The notes beneath the pieces are model-generated. The model was not told the DNA's origin and searched no databases. It saw only the letters and a program-made list of their open reading frames with translations. From JBBTSQ01 sp038078755 (GTDB lineage Bacteria > Patescibacteriota > Minisyncoccia > Phycocordibacterales > JBAYGS01), in NCBI GenBank assembly GCA_038078755.1, contig JBBTSQ010000035.1, positions 1 through 24,832 on the forward strand: a stretch of 24,832 bases of DNA. Direction: 5' to 3'. How positions within the stretch are numbered: position 1 is the stretch's first letter; each line of letters begins with the position of its first letter. Below are positions 9,018 to 16,567 of the stretch, piece by piece. The translations under genes and the position numbers were made by a program.

Positions 9018-9725
9018 ATGGAGATTTTGCCAGCAATTATTCCGAAAAGCATTGAAGACCTTCGCGAACAGTGCGCGATAGTGAGTGGGTCCGTAAATGC
9101 TGTTCAAATCGATATTTGCGATGGGGTGTTTGTACCGACAAAAAGCTGGCCCTATCAAGAGGGGTCGCTTGAGTATGCCGATGATTTTAGGGCGATTATT
9201 TCAGAACAGGCAGAGTTTCCTTTTTGGGATAGTCTGAATTTTGAGGTGCATCTCATGGTCGCTTATCCTGAACGAGTGATTCCTGATTGGATTTCGGCAG
9301 GAGCAAGTCGGATTGTAGTGCATTTTGAGACACTGAAAAATCCAAAGCAATTCTTTGCTGACTTTCGTGAGCGTTTCCCTAAAAGTGGTGGGTCACTTTT
9401 AAGTGTAGAGCTTGGGGTGGCGCTTTGTCTCGAGACTCCAGTTGATGTAGTAGCTCCTTTTCTAAATGATGTTGATTTTGTACAACTGATGAGTATCGAA
9501 AAGATTGGAGTGCAAGGACAAACATTTGATGAAAAGACATTTAATCGGCTGGATATCTTACGCACAGAATACCCAGGCACGATTGTCAGCGTTGATGGCG
9601 GAGTCTCTTTGGAAAACGCGGGAGAGCTCTTGAAGCTTGGCGCCAATCGGCTCGTAGTCGGGTCAGCTATTTTTGGCGCGGACAATCCAAAAGAGACGAT
9701 CAGACAACTGAAAGCGCTTAATTAA
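9018..9725 (+). CDS. rpe: Ribulose-phosphate 3-epimerase-like protein
   Basis: A 235-residue TIM-barrel protein of the RPE family, which interconverts ribulose 5-phosphate and xylulose 5-phosphate. It has QIDICDGVFVP (family: H-D-MDG-FVP), EVHLMV, QGQTF and the phosphate-site end VDGGVSLENAGELLKLGA...VVGSAIF. Asp32, His78 and Asp193 fit three of the four family metal ligands. The fourth, His before the first Asp, is Gln30 here. There is also an insertion of about 20 residues between residues 40 and 75. It lies directly after rpiB, and a hairpin closes the unit. Epimerase activity is likely from context, but the ligand change leaves some doubt. Confidence 0.85.
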   Translation: MEILPAIIPKSIEDLREQCAIVSGSVNAVQIDICDGVFVPTKSWPYQEGSLEYADDFRAIISEQAEFPFWDSLNFEVHLMVAYPERVIPDWISAGASRIVVHFETLKNPKQFFADFRERFPKSGGSLLSVELGVALCLETPVDVVAPFLNDVDFVQLMSIEKIGVQGQTFDEKTFNRLDILRTEYPGTIVSVDGGVSLENAGELLKLGANRLVVGSAIFGADNPKETIRQLKALN

Positions 9726-9728
9726 ATC

Positions 9729-9762
9729 GGCCCCGCTAAACCGTGGGCGGTTTCGCGGGGCC
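9729..9762 (+). terminator. Hairpin terminator after the epimerase gene
   Basis: GGCCCCGC pairs with GCGGGGCC, and inside it AAACCG pairs with CGGTTT around a TGGG loop. The T-tract after it is poor (TTGTGG). The next promoter starts only 4 nt downstream. Confidence 0.65.
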
Positions 9763-9765
9763 TTG

Positions 9766-9774
9766 TGGTATACT
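9766..9774 (+). promoter_or_regulatory. Extended -10 promoter for transketolase
   Basis: TGG-TATACT, 14 nt before the ATG at 9789, directly after the terminator hairpin. No clear -35 is present. Confidence 0.65.
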
Positions 9775-9788
9775 TTTAATACATACGT

Positions 9789-10652
9789 ATGCTCACCGAC
9801 AACAAAATCAAAGAGCTGGAATTAAAAGCAAACGACATTCGCCAGTCGATTATTACTATGTTGCTTGAAGCTGGTTCGGGGCACACCGCAGGTCCCTTGG
9901 ATATGGCCGACATTTTTACCTATCTGTATTTTCACGCACTCAAACACAACCCAAAAGTGCCGAGCTGGGCTGATCGAGACCGTCTCGTACTTTCTAATGG
10001 CCACATCTGTCCGGTACTCTACGCCACCATGGCTCACGCTGGCTATTTTCCGGTGGAGGAATTAAAAACTTTACGTAAATTCGGCTCGCGGCTCCAAGGC
10101 CATCCGCACCGAGATTTTCTGCCAGCACTCGAAACCAGCTCTGGTCCACTTGGTTCCGGTCTCTCACAAGCAGTGGGGATGGCACTCGCTGATCGGATAG
10201 ATAATGGTCGCACTTCGAGCAAGCAATTCTATTGTCTCACTGGCGACGGCGAGCTTGATTGCGGCCAGATCTGGGAAGCGGCGATGCTCGCAGGCAAAGA
10301 AAAATTACAAAATCTCACCGTGTTTGTCGATCGCAACAATATCCAGATCGATGGCTTTACCGAAGATATCATGCCTCTTAATCCGCTTGCGGACAAATGG
10401 CGTTCATTCGGCTGGCATGTGCAGGAGATCGATGGGCATAATTTTGCTATGATTGACGAGGCGGTCGGTCAGGCACAAGCGGTATTCGACAAGCCGTCGG
10501 TGATTATTGCGAACACAATCGCCAGCAAGGGCGTCCCTGAATTCGAGCGGATGTTTGAGTGGCACGGTAAGCCCCCTAATAAGGAGGAGGCGGCACTGGC
10601 TCTTCGCGAACTTCGCACATGGCGGGGGAAAATTAAATCTGAACATGAGTAG
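9789..10652 (+). CDS. Transketolase, N-terminal (ThDP-binding) subunit
   Basis: The first half of a two-subunit transketolase, which moves two-carbon units between sugar phosphates. The 287 residues carry GSGHTAGPLDMADI (about 29-42) and the thiamine diphosphate/Mg motif GDGELDCG...VDRNN (152-184). The C end (SKGVPEFE...WHGK) is typical of the N-terminal domain. The partner C-terminal half is at 11114-12133, separated by a small membrane gene at 10683. Most bacteria with split transketolase keep the halves adjacent. It is transcribed from the extended -10 box at 9769. Confidence 0.95.
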   Translation: MLTDNKIKELELKANDIRQSIITMLLEAGSGHTAGPLDMADIFTYLYFHALKHNPKVPSWADRDRLVLSNGHICPVLYATMAHAGYFPVEELKTLRKFGSRLQGHPHRDFLPALETSSGPLGSGLSQAVGMALADRIDNGRTSSKQFYCLTGDGELDCGQIWEAAMLAGKEKLQNLTVFVDRNNIQIDGFTEDIMPLNPLADKWRSFGWHVQEIDGHNFAMIDEAVGQAQAVFDKPSVIIANTIASKGVPEFERMFEWHGKPPNKEEAALALRELRTWRGKIKSEHE

Positions 10653-10682
10653 GTAGTGAGACATCATTTAGACAAAACCGAA

Positions 10683-11108
10683 ATGAAAAATTTAAAAGAT
10701 AAAAAGATTTTTGAGGCCAGATTGATAGGCTACACACTATCTCTGTGTTTAATAGTGTTGATGGTCTATGATTATCGATTGGCATTGCAGCAGAACTCCA
10801 CGATGGTGTTTATCGCATATCTTTTTCTGGCCCTATTTTTCTATGGTTTGTTGAAGTTCGGTGATCGAAGATGTTGGTTTAAAAACAAAATAAAACCAAA
10901 ACATTATTGGTTGGTAATACTAGCTATTGCAGGATTTTTTCTATTCGGATCAGTTAGATATGAAAATTGCAGGAAAGAACTATTTTACAGTAAGGATTCA
11001 GGTCTGTGGATAATGAAAAATAAAGTAGATGGCTACGCTGTATATTATGAAGATTATTACAAATCTCTCCATGCTTGTTCGAGGTTGCCAAGATCTTACA
11101 CACATTAA
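10683..11108 (+). CDS. Small three-helix membrane protein, unknown
   Basis: A 141-residue protein starting at ATG 10683. Three hydrophobic helices are visible at about residues 13-33, 42-62 and 79-97, then a tail of about 44 residues with two cysteines. I do not recognise a family. It is AT-rich compared with the two transketolase halves it separates and ends 5 nt before the second one, which looks like a later insertion into a tkt operon. A function in sugar metabolism should not be assumed from position. Confidence 0.6.
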   Translation: MKNLKDKKIFEARLIGYTLSLCLIVLMVYDYRLALQQNSTMVFIAYLFLALFFYGLLKFGDRRCWFKNKIKPKHYWLVILAIAGFFLFGSVRYENCRKELFYSKDSGLWIMKNKVDGYAVYYEDYYKSLHACSRLPRSYTH

Positions 11109-11113
11109 ATTTT

Positions 11114-12133
11114 ATGCTTAACCCCTCACAAAAACTTAATCCGAAAATTTTCGACAAAGACCTGCCTACCGGCCAGGCAGGTGTCGAACAGGTGCCGATC
11201 CGCAAGGGGTTCGGCGAGGGGCTTTTGGCTGCGGCTGAGATGAATGTCAATGTGGTGGGACTGTGCGCTGACCTGACCGAGTCTACCCAGATGCATTTAT
11301 TTAAGAAAAAGTTTCCGGAGCGTTTTGTGGAAATGGGTGTGGCGGAGCAAAACCTCGCGTCGGTGGCGAGTGGTATGGCGGCGATGGGAAAAATTCCGTT
11401 TATCACTTCATATGCGATGTTCTCTCCGGGACGAAACTGGGAGCAAATTCGCACTACTATTTGCTACAACGATCGACCAGTAAAAATCGCCGGTTCTCAT
11501 GCAGGTATATCGGTAGGTCCTGATGGGGGTACGCATCAGGCGATCGAGGATTTGGCGATCACTCGTGTCATCCCAAAGATGGTAGTAATCTCTCCGTGCG
11601 ATGCGATTGAAGCCAAAAAAGCCACTCTTGCCTGTGCCAAAACTGTTCACCCAACCTACATTCGTCTCGCTCGCGAAAAAACGCCGGTCATGACCACAGA
11701 AGACTCGCCGTTTGAAATCGGTAAAGCACAAATACTCTGGTCTCCAGCGACTGGCAAAGCCGATGTGGCGATTGTTGCGACCGGCGCGCTGGTCTACCGA
11801 GCGCTTCAGGTAGCAAAACAATTGGAAAAAGAAAAAATCGGGGTGACGGTGGTCAATCTCGCGACCGTGAAGCCTCTCGACACCGATACTATTTTAAAAG
11901 TGGCGAAAAATGCTGGTCGGGGAGTGACAGTTGAGGAACATCAGGCGGCGGGGGGAATGGGGAGTGCGGTGGCCGAATTTTTGGCGAGTGCGTATCCGGT
12001 GCCGATTGAATTTGTGGGAGTGAAAGATCAGTTTGGACAGTCAGGGACACCGGATGAATTGATTGCACACTACGGTCTTGATGAAAAAGGGATTATGGCG
12101 GCGGTGAAGAAAGTTTTAGGGAGGAAAGTATAA
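11114..12133 (+). CDS. Transketolase, C-terminal (pyrimidine-binding) subunit
   Basis: The second half of the split transketolase, 339 residues from ATG 11114. The frame can be read from 11075, but that part overlaps the upstream gene and lies before the conserved region, so I chose 11114. It has the pyrimidine-domain motif MGVAEQN with Glu78, which activates ThDP, then GMAAMGKIPF, GPDGGTHQ and a C-terminal transketolase domain (VNLATVKPLD, VEEHQAAGGMGSAV). Residues 16-23 are encoded by a short palindrome that looks like an inserted element and add the peptide LPTGQAG before the conserved VPIRKGFGEGL. The gene ends inside a long inverted repeat with a strong terminator. Confidence 0.94.
   Translation: MLNPSQKLNPKIFDKDLPTGQAGVEQVPIRKGFGEGLLAAAEMNVNVVGLCADLTESTQMHLFKKKFPERFVEMGVAEQNLASVASGMAAMGKIPFITSYAMFSPGRNWEQIRTTICYNDRPVKIAGSHAGISVGPDGGTHQAIEDLAITRVIPKMVVISPCDAIEAKKATLACAKTVHPTYIRLAREKTPVMTTEDSPFEIGKAQILWSPATGKADVAIVATGALVYRALQVAKQLEKEKIGVTVVNLATVKPLDTDTILKVAKNAGRGVTVEEHQAAGGMGSAVAEFLASAYPVPIEFVGVKDQFGQSGTPDELIAHYGLDEKGIMAAVKKVLGRKV
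11160..11182. repeat. In-frame palindromic element in transketolase
   Basis: ACCTGCCT (11160-11167) and AGGCAGGT (11175-11182) are perfect inverted arms around a 7-nt centre rich in C and G. The element is in frame and encodes LPTGQAG at a place in the protein where no conserved structure is expected. It resembles small dispersed palindromic elements that insert into coding genes. Confidence 0.65.
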
Positions 12134-12244
12134 AGTAAAAAGTATAAAGCACAACAATCCCACAAAATTGCTCCGCAATTTTGTGGGATTGTTGTTGTAT
12201 GATTTTTTCTTTTCTTAATACTTTATACTTTTTACTTTATACTT
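12126..12244. repeat. Nested inverted repeat at the end of the transketolase gene
   Basis: A 24-nt AT-rich arm (12126-12149, which includes the stop codon) is the exact inverse of 12221-12244, and the terminator hairpin lies between them. Eighteen nt of the left arm plus the next base (12133-12150) recur exactly at 17833-17850, also directly before a terminator hairpin. Confidence 0.85.
12151..12195. terminator. Strong hairpin terminator after transketolase
   Basis: A perfect 20-bp stem (12151-12170 with 12176-12195) with loop CTCCG. It is followed after a few bases by a T-rich stretch (12202-12213). Confidence 0.8.
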
Positions 12245-12273
12245 CGTGTACTCTCGCATTTTTCTTTATCCCA

Positions 12274-12282
12274 TGCTATACC
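12274..12282 (+). promoter_or_regulatory. Extended -10 promoter for gmk
   Basis: TGC-TATACC, 36 nt before the ATG at 12319. Unlike most promoters here it leaves a leader of about 30 nt that carries a full Shine-Dalgarno sequence (AGGAGG, 12308-12313, 5 nt before the ATG). Confidence 0.6.
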
Positions 12283-12318
12283 TACAGCAGAACTGAACCA
12301 TCAAAATAGGAGGCTATA

Positions 12319-13008
12319 ATGAGTATTGTCACTGAAGCAGTCACCCATCATCAGGCTATGGTGTCTTCAATTGCTCGTGAGCTCGCGATATTTCAAAAAC
12401 ATCTCGACCGCTTGCAAGATTCTGATGAAGGAGTGTTTCTAACGTTGTCTGGTCCGTCCGGTGGTGGTAAAACGACGCTCGCTCGATTGCTTCACGATCA
12501 TTTGCCACTTCGCTCAAAGGTGTCGATCTCGTGGACGACTCGCCCGCCACGTGAAGATGAAAAAACTGGTCGTGATTATCATTTTGTCAGCCCCGATGAT
12601 TTCGAGGTTGCCGAACAGGACGGCTTGTTTCTTGAGTGTGCGGGTGTGTATGACGCTAAATACGGCACTCCAAAAGAGCCGATTGAAGCGTGGCTCACAG
12701 AGTCGCTTGTGGTGATCTTGGTCACTGATGTGCTGGGCGCCACAACTGTCCGAAAAAAACATACTCAGCTCTCAGCAGCACACCGCTATTTTGATGTGAT
12801 GCTAGTGCTCGACAAGACTGAGCTTGAAAGACGCTTGCGTAGGCGGGGCACTGATGCTCCAGAAAAAATTGCCAAGCGGTTGAGTGAAGCAGAAAGAGAA
12901 ATGCGACAAGCTTCCGCATTTGCGTGGACGATTGATTCTCAGACGGGGAAGCCTGAGGAGGATCTTCTAGCCCTACTCAAGTTTCTCAATGTGCAGTTGG
13001 GGCAGTGA
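12319..13008 (+). CDS. gmk: Guanylate kinase
   Basis: Phosphorylates GMP to GDP in nucleotide synthesis. The 229 residues contain the P-loop GPSGGGKT (45-52), the GMP-binding stretch SISWTTRPPRED...GRDYHFVSPDDF (69-95) and YGTP (115-118), then the lid helix with RRRGTD. The N end is about 38 residues longer than in the standard enzyme and is helical. It has the best ribosome binding site of the window (AGGAGG). It stands alone between two terminators. The identity is firm; the role of the N-terminal extension is unknown. Confidence 0.93.
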   Translation: MSIVTEAVTHHQAMVSSIARELAIFQKHLDRLQDSDEGVFLTLSGPSGGGKTTLARLLHDHLPLRSKVSISWTTRPPREDEKTGRDYHFVSPDDFEVAEQDGLFLECAGVYDAKYGTPKEPIEAWLTESLVVILVTDVLGATTVRKKHTQLSAAHRYFDVMLVLDKTELERRLRRRGTDAPEKIAKRLSEAEREMRQASAFAWTIDSQTGKPEEDLLALLKFLNVQLGQ

Positions 13009-13012
13009 CCAC

Positions 13013-13046
13013 AATACCCGCATCCAATGGACGTGGGTATTTTTTC
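13013..13046 (+). terminator. Terminator after gmk
   Basis: AATACCC pairs with GGGTATT, with a short inner TCC/GGA pairing. A run of T residues follows the right arm. Confidence 0.75.
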
Positions 13047-13112
13047 GATAGTATTCTCATTACTCGGCTATTACTCATGAATCATAATTCTTGAATCGTG
13101 AATCTTTCCCGC

Positions 13113-14108
13113 TTAAATTTCTTTTGCGGTGTAGTCTGCTGGTGCTTTGGCAAGCCACCCTTCTATTTCTTGCATGGTCAGTAATCCTTTTTGTGCGCCG
13201 ACGTATTGAACAACAGACATTGAATTGACCGGTGCGATACGGAGTGCCTCGAGCGGAGTCTTTCCCAGCGCGAGGGCTGACACAAAGGTTGATGCAAATG
13301 CGTCTCCGGCACCAGTACGCTCTAACGGCTGTTTTGGATCAGGGTAAATTCTCATAAAGTAAGATTTTGCGCCGTCATACAGGTACGCTCCCTTCGGCCC
13401 ATCGGTGATCGCCACAATCTTTGGTCCGAGCGTGGCAATGCCTAAGAGTAATTTTTTAATATCACTTTCCGAAGTTCCCAAAATTCGCTTCGATTCTTCG
13501 ACATTGCACACAAACACGTGGGTTCGAGCATAGAGTCTCTTTAATTTCTCGACCCCAAGCTTCATTTGAAAGGTGCCTGGCTGAAATGCGACATTCATTT
13601 CTGGGTGCGCATCAACGTAGTCCATTATTTGTTCGTGGTAGGTTTCGCTATTTCCGCCGATCGAGCTCACATACAGCCACTTTGGAGGCGCGATGTGTGG
13701 AAGCGCGTATGGGTAGGCATTGTGCTTTACCAAAATAGTCCGCTCGGCTTCATACCAAAGTACGTAATGATAATTGGTGGCGACAGTTTTGTGTCGCGAC
13801 ACGTATGTTGTGCTAACATTATTTTTTTTAAGCTCGGCTAGGCACTCATTACCGTTTTGATCTTTACCAAGGTCTGATACGAGCGCTGAAGACAGTCCTA
13901 ATCGTGCGCCAGCGACCGATGCGTTTGCACTATTACCGACCGCTTTCACCACTTCGACAAATTCGTAGGGAATCTTGTCGGCAAAATTCATCGAGATCTT
14001 GCAGTTGGTGTTGTCGATATCACAATACACCTTTGCTTCTTTGAGCCGAATAAAAGCATCAGTGGTAATATCGCCAATTGCTACGAAGTCGTATTTTTTA
14101 GAAAACAT
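13113..14108 (-). CDS. PfkB/ribokinase-family carbohydrate kinase
   Basis: A 331-residue sugar kinase of the PfkB family, which transfers the ATP gamma-phosphate to a sugar or nucleoside hydroxyl group. It starts FVAIGDITTDAFI (the family opening) and has AVGNSANASVAGARLG in the substrate-binding loop, NVEE (202-205) and the anion-hole/catalytic motif RTGAGDAFAST with Asp269. The substrate cannot be read from the sequence; fructose 6-phosphate, fructose, ribose or adenosine are all possible. No PfkA-type enzyme is seen here, and the aldolase is divergently placed nearby, so a phosphofructokinase role is a reasonable guess. It is the only metabolic gene on the minus strand and has its own extended -10 box. 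Confidence 0.88.
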   Translation of the reverse strand: MFSKKYDFVAIGDITTDAFIRLKEAKVYCDIDNTNCKISMNFADKIPYEFVEVVKAVGNSANASVAGARLGLSSALVSDLGKDQNGNECLAELKKNNVSTTYVSRHKTVATNYHYVLWYEAERTILVKHNAYPYALPHIAPPKWLYVSSIGGNSETYHEQIMDYVDAHPEMNVAFQPGTFQMKLGVEKLKRLYARTHVFVCNVEESKRILGTSESDIKKLLLGIATLGPKIVAITDGPKGAYLYDGAKSYFMRIYPDPKQPLERTGAGDAFASTFVSALALGKTPLEALRIAPVNSMSVVQYVGAQKGLLTMQEIEGWLAKAPADYTAKEI

Positions 14109-14116
14109 ATACCACT

Positions 14117-14125
14117 ATTGTAGCA
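14117..14125 (-). promoter_or_regulatory. Extended -10 promoter for the PfkB kinase
   Basis: Read on the minus strand: TGC-TACAAT, 8 nt before the ATG at 14108. A leaderless or nearly leaderless mRNA is predicted. Confidence 0.6.
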
Positions 14126-14188
14126 TAGTTGCATGTGTAGGAGAATGTGTTAGAGTGATACGAGAACAGAAAACAGAAAGGTAAAACT

Positions 14189-14338
14189 ATGAATAGCGAT
14201 TTAGGTCTATTGGTGTTCGCGGGGGTGTTTGTTGTTGGCGGTACATATGTTGTGATGACACTTCTCGATGAACACTCATGGTTCTGGGAGCTCGCTGATC
14301 CCGATCCTCCGGGAGGCAACAATACCAATCAAGATTGA
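14189..14338 (+). CDS. 49-residue single-helix membrane peptide
   Basis: ATG 14189 is preceded by GAAAGG 7 nt upstream, a good ribosome binding site for this genome. The product has one hydrophobic helix (residues about 5-25, LGLLVFAGVFVVGGTYVVMTL) and then a short acidic and aromatic tail (DEHSWFWELADPDPPGG). The stop codon lies inside an 11-bp inverted repeat that is followed directly by a terminator, so the gene has its own complete transcription unit. I do not recognise it. It could be a small membrane regulator or a toxin-like peptide; neither can be shown. Confidence 0.6.
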   Translation: MNSDLGLLVFAGVFVVGGTYVVMTLLDEHSWFWELADPDPPGGNNTNQD

Positions 14339-14378
14339 TTGGTATGCCCCGCGTGTTCTGACGCACGGGGCTTTTTTT
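14322..14378 (+). terminator. Double-hairpin terminator of the 49-residue peptide gene
   Basis: The first stem is ATACCAATCAA with TTGATTGGTAT (14322-14345), overlapping the stop codon. The second stem is GCCCCGCGTG with CGCACGGGGC (14346-14371, one mismatch), followed by seven T residues. Confidence 0.85.
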
Positions 14379-14379
14379 A

Positions 14380-14388
14380 TGGTACAAT
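14380..14388 (+). promoter_or_regulatory. Extended -10 promoter for the aldolase
   Basis: TGG-TACAAT directly after the T-tract of the terminator, with 7 nt before the ATG at 14396. This decides the aldolase start, because longer in-frame starts would lie upstream of the promoter. Confidence 0.7.
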
Positions 14389-14395
14389 AGTTCCA

Positions 14396-15289
14396 ATGAA
14401 AACGTTACGGCACTATATTCAAGAAGCCCACCATGCCAAACGTGCTATCGGCCATTTTAATGTGTCGAATATGGAGGGGGTGTCTGCGATCGTGAAAGCG
14501 AGAGAGGTGATATCAAAAGAAGTGGGTTTTGAAGTGCCGGTGATTATCGGCGTGTCGGAAGGGGAGCGAGATTTTTTTGGCGTGAAGCAAATTGCGGCGG
14601 TAGTCAAAAGTATTCGCGCGACTGGCGCGCCAGTCTTTCTCAATGCTGACCACACCTATTCATTTGATCGGGTGAAAGAAGTTATTGATGCGGGCTTTGA
14701 TATGGTGATTTTTGATGGCACTGAATTCTCCTTTGCGGAAAATGTCGCTGTGGCTAAAAAGTGCGTGGCTTATGCAAAAAGCGTTAAGTCATTTTTTGGT
14801 GAGCGTGTGCTGGTTGAATGCGAACTCGGCTACATCGGCAAATCTTCTAAAGTGCTTGAAGCGGTGCCAGACGGCGCATCGATTTCAGAGGACAGCTTGG
14901 TAAAGCCGGAGGAGGCAAGGCAATTTGTCAAAGAGACTGGCATCGACCTCTTGGCTCCGGCGGTGGGCAATATTCACGGGATGTTTGCCAAAGGCAAAGA
15001 CCCAGCGCTCAATATCGATCGGGTGAAAGCGGTGTCGGAGGCAACCTGTCTGCCTTTGGTGCTTCATGGCGCGTCGGGCAATACCGATGCTGATATTCAA
15101 AATGCTATTAAAGCCGGGGTGGCGATCGTCCATGTCAGTACCGAGCTTCGAGTAGCATTTCGACACGCGCTCGACACATCGCTTGTGGCTAATCCAAAAG
15201 AAGTGGCGGGGTATAAATATCTCGCTCCTGCTCGAGAGGCTATTCAAAAAGTGGTGGAGGAGAAATTGCGGGTGTTTAATCAACTATGA
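14396..15289 (+). CDS. fba: Class II fructose-bisphosphate aldolase family
   Basis: Splits or forms fructose 1,6-bisphosphate using a metal ion. The 298 residues from ATG 14396 show the class II pattern: NADHTYSFDRVKEVIDAGFDMVIFDG with His86, GNIHG with His194 and VLHGASG with His224 as metal ligands, and Asp85 as the likely base. The C-terminal phosphate site is HVSTELRVAF. It is a little shorter than E. coli FbaA and closer to the FbaA/KbaY/GatY group; the tagatose form cannot be excluded. Its stop overlaps the next start (ATGA). It is probably leaderless. Confidence 0.92.
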   Translation: MKTLRHYIQEAHHAKRAIGHFNVSNMEGVSAIVKAREVISKEVGFEVPVIIGVSEGERDFFGVKQIAAVVKSIRATGAPVFLNADHTYSFDRVKEVIDAGFDMVIFDGTEFSFAENVAVAKKCVAYAKSVKSFFGERVLVECELGYIGKSSKVLEAVPDGASISEDSLVKPEEARQFVKETGIDLLAPAVGNIHGMFAKGKDPALNIDRVKAVSEATCLPLVLHGASGNTDADIQNAIKAGVAIVHVSTELRVAFRHALDTSLVANPKEVAGYKYLAPAREAIQKVVEEKLRVFNQL

Positions 15290-15588
15290 TAACCGAACGC
15301 ACTCCTCTTTTCTATATGGCAAATTTGGGTCCTGAGGTCACTCGGTATTTTAATTTCTTGGAAAAAGGAGAAAATGCTTTGGCGGAAGCCTCTCGGCAGA
15401 GAATTCTCGATATGACTGAAAAAATATTAGCGTTTGATTCTATGCAAGCACGGCGGGGGGAAATTGAGACACTGATTTCTGTGATCCAAGACCCAACATC
15501 TTTTGGAGAGACACTTGTATATACCAAGAGACAACTCGAAAACTATTTTTCACCGTTCATTCATAGGATATTACAAACACAATTTTAA
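15286..15588 (+). CDS. Conserved-looking small protein, unknown
   Basis: A 100-residue soluble, mostly helical protein (ALAEASRQRILDMTEKILAFDSM, then RGEIETLISVIQDP). Its start overlaps the aldolase stop by 4 nt and its stop overlaps the next start, so it is clearly part of the aldolase-dehydrogenase operon and translated by coupling. I do not recognise a domain or catalytic motif. Confidence 0.75.
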   Translation: MITERTPLFYMANLGPEVTRYFNFLEKGENALAEASRQRILDMTEKILAFDSMQARRGEIETLISVIQDPTSFGETLVYTKRQLENYFSPFIHRILQTQF

Positions 15589-16562
15589 TGCATATGAAAA
15601 AAGTATTTATCACGCGGCAAATTCCAGAGGTGGGGATCAAGATGCTTACCGACAAGGGCTATCAGGTAACGGTAAGTAGTAAAGATCGACCGCTTTCAAA
15701 AAAAGAAATTATCAAAGCGCTAAAAAAAGACAGTTATGACGCAGTGCTCACTCTGCTCACTGATCCGATCGACAAAGAAGTGCTTGAGGCGGCTCCGACG
15801 GTGAAGATTTTTGCCAATTACGCCATCGGTTTCAACAACATCGATGTTGAAGAAGCCAAAAAGCGAGGGATTTTTGTGACCAATACTCCCGGTGGCGGAG
15901 CCGATCGTGTGGCGGAGCACACGTGGGCGCTCATTCTTGCGCTTACATGCCGGGTGGTCGAGGCCGACCTCTATATGCGCAAGGGTAAATTTAACGGTTG
16001 GAACCCGATGATTTTTCACGGTACTAAACTTGCCGGCAAGATGCTTGGTATTATCGGCACTGGCCGAATCGGTGCGGATGTGGCACATCGTGCCGTCAAT
16101 GGGTTTGGTATGAAGATTGCTTATTATGATGTAAAACGCAACGACGATCTCGAGAAAAATTATCAAGCGGTATTTTGTGCTACCCCTGAAGAAGTACTGC
16201 GACAAGCTGACGTGGTGTCGATCCATGTGCCACTCTTGCCTTCGACGCACCACTTGATCAATGCCAACCGTTTGCCACTGATGAAAAAGACAGCATACCT
16301 GATCAACACCTCTCGCGGGCAGGTGGTTGATGAAGTTGCATTGGTAGATGCACTCAAGGCGGGGGCGATCGCGGGAGCGGGACTGGATGTGTTTGAATTT
16401 GAACCGAAGCTCGCAAAAGGTCTCGCAAAACTTTCAAATGTGGTACTGACTCCGCATATCGCTTCTGGCACTGCCGAAGCTCGACACGAGATGGCAGTAC
16501 TTTCTGCTCAAAATATTATTGATACCCTGGAAGGTGGACGGCCGACCAATCTTGTCTACTAA
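15588..16562 (+). CDS. D-isomer-specific 2-hydroxyacid dehydrogenase
   Basis: An NAD(P)-dependent reductase or dehydrogenase of the glyoxylate/hydroxypyruvate reductase group, 324 residues. The Rossmann motif is GIIGTGRIG (154-162). The catalytic triad of the family is visible as Arg243 (NTSRGQVVDE), Glu272 (DVFEFEP) and His290 (TPHIAS). The N-terminal NYAIGFNNIDVEEAKKRGI and NTPGG.ADRVAEHT motifs are typical of glycerate or glyoxylate enzymes rather than D-lactate dehydrogenase. Translation may start at 15588 (overlapping the previous stop) or at ATG 15594. Last gene of the aldolase operon. Confidence 0.92.
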   Translation: MHMKKVFITRQIPEVGIKMLTDKGYQVTVSSKDRPLSKKEIIKALKKDSYDAVLTLLTDPIDKEVLEAAPTVKIFANYAIGFNNIDVEEAKKRGIFVTNTPGGGADRVAEHTWALILALTCRVVEADLYMRKGKFNGWNPMIFHGTKLAGKMLGIIGTGRIGADVAHRAVNGFGMKIAYYDVKRNDDLEKNYQAVFCATPEEVLRQADVVSIHVPLLPSTHHLINANRLPLMKKTAYLINTSRGQVVDEVALVDALKAGAIAGAGLDVFEFEPKLAKGLAKLSNVVLTPHIASGTAEARHEMAVLSAQNIIDTLEGGRPTNLVY

Positions 16563-16567
16563 ATGTG

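Noticed and set aside
14339..14395. Longer N end of the aldolase
   Set aside because: The extra codons lie across a terminator and the -10 box, and the conserved region starts at ATG 14396.
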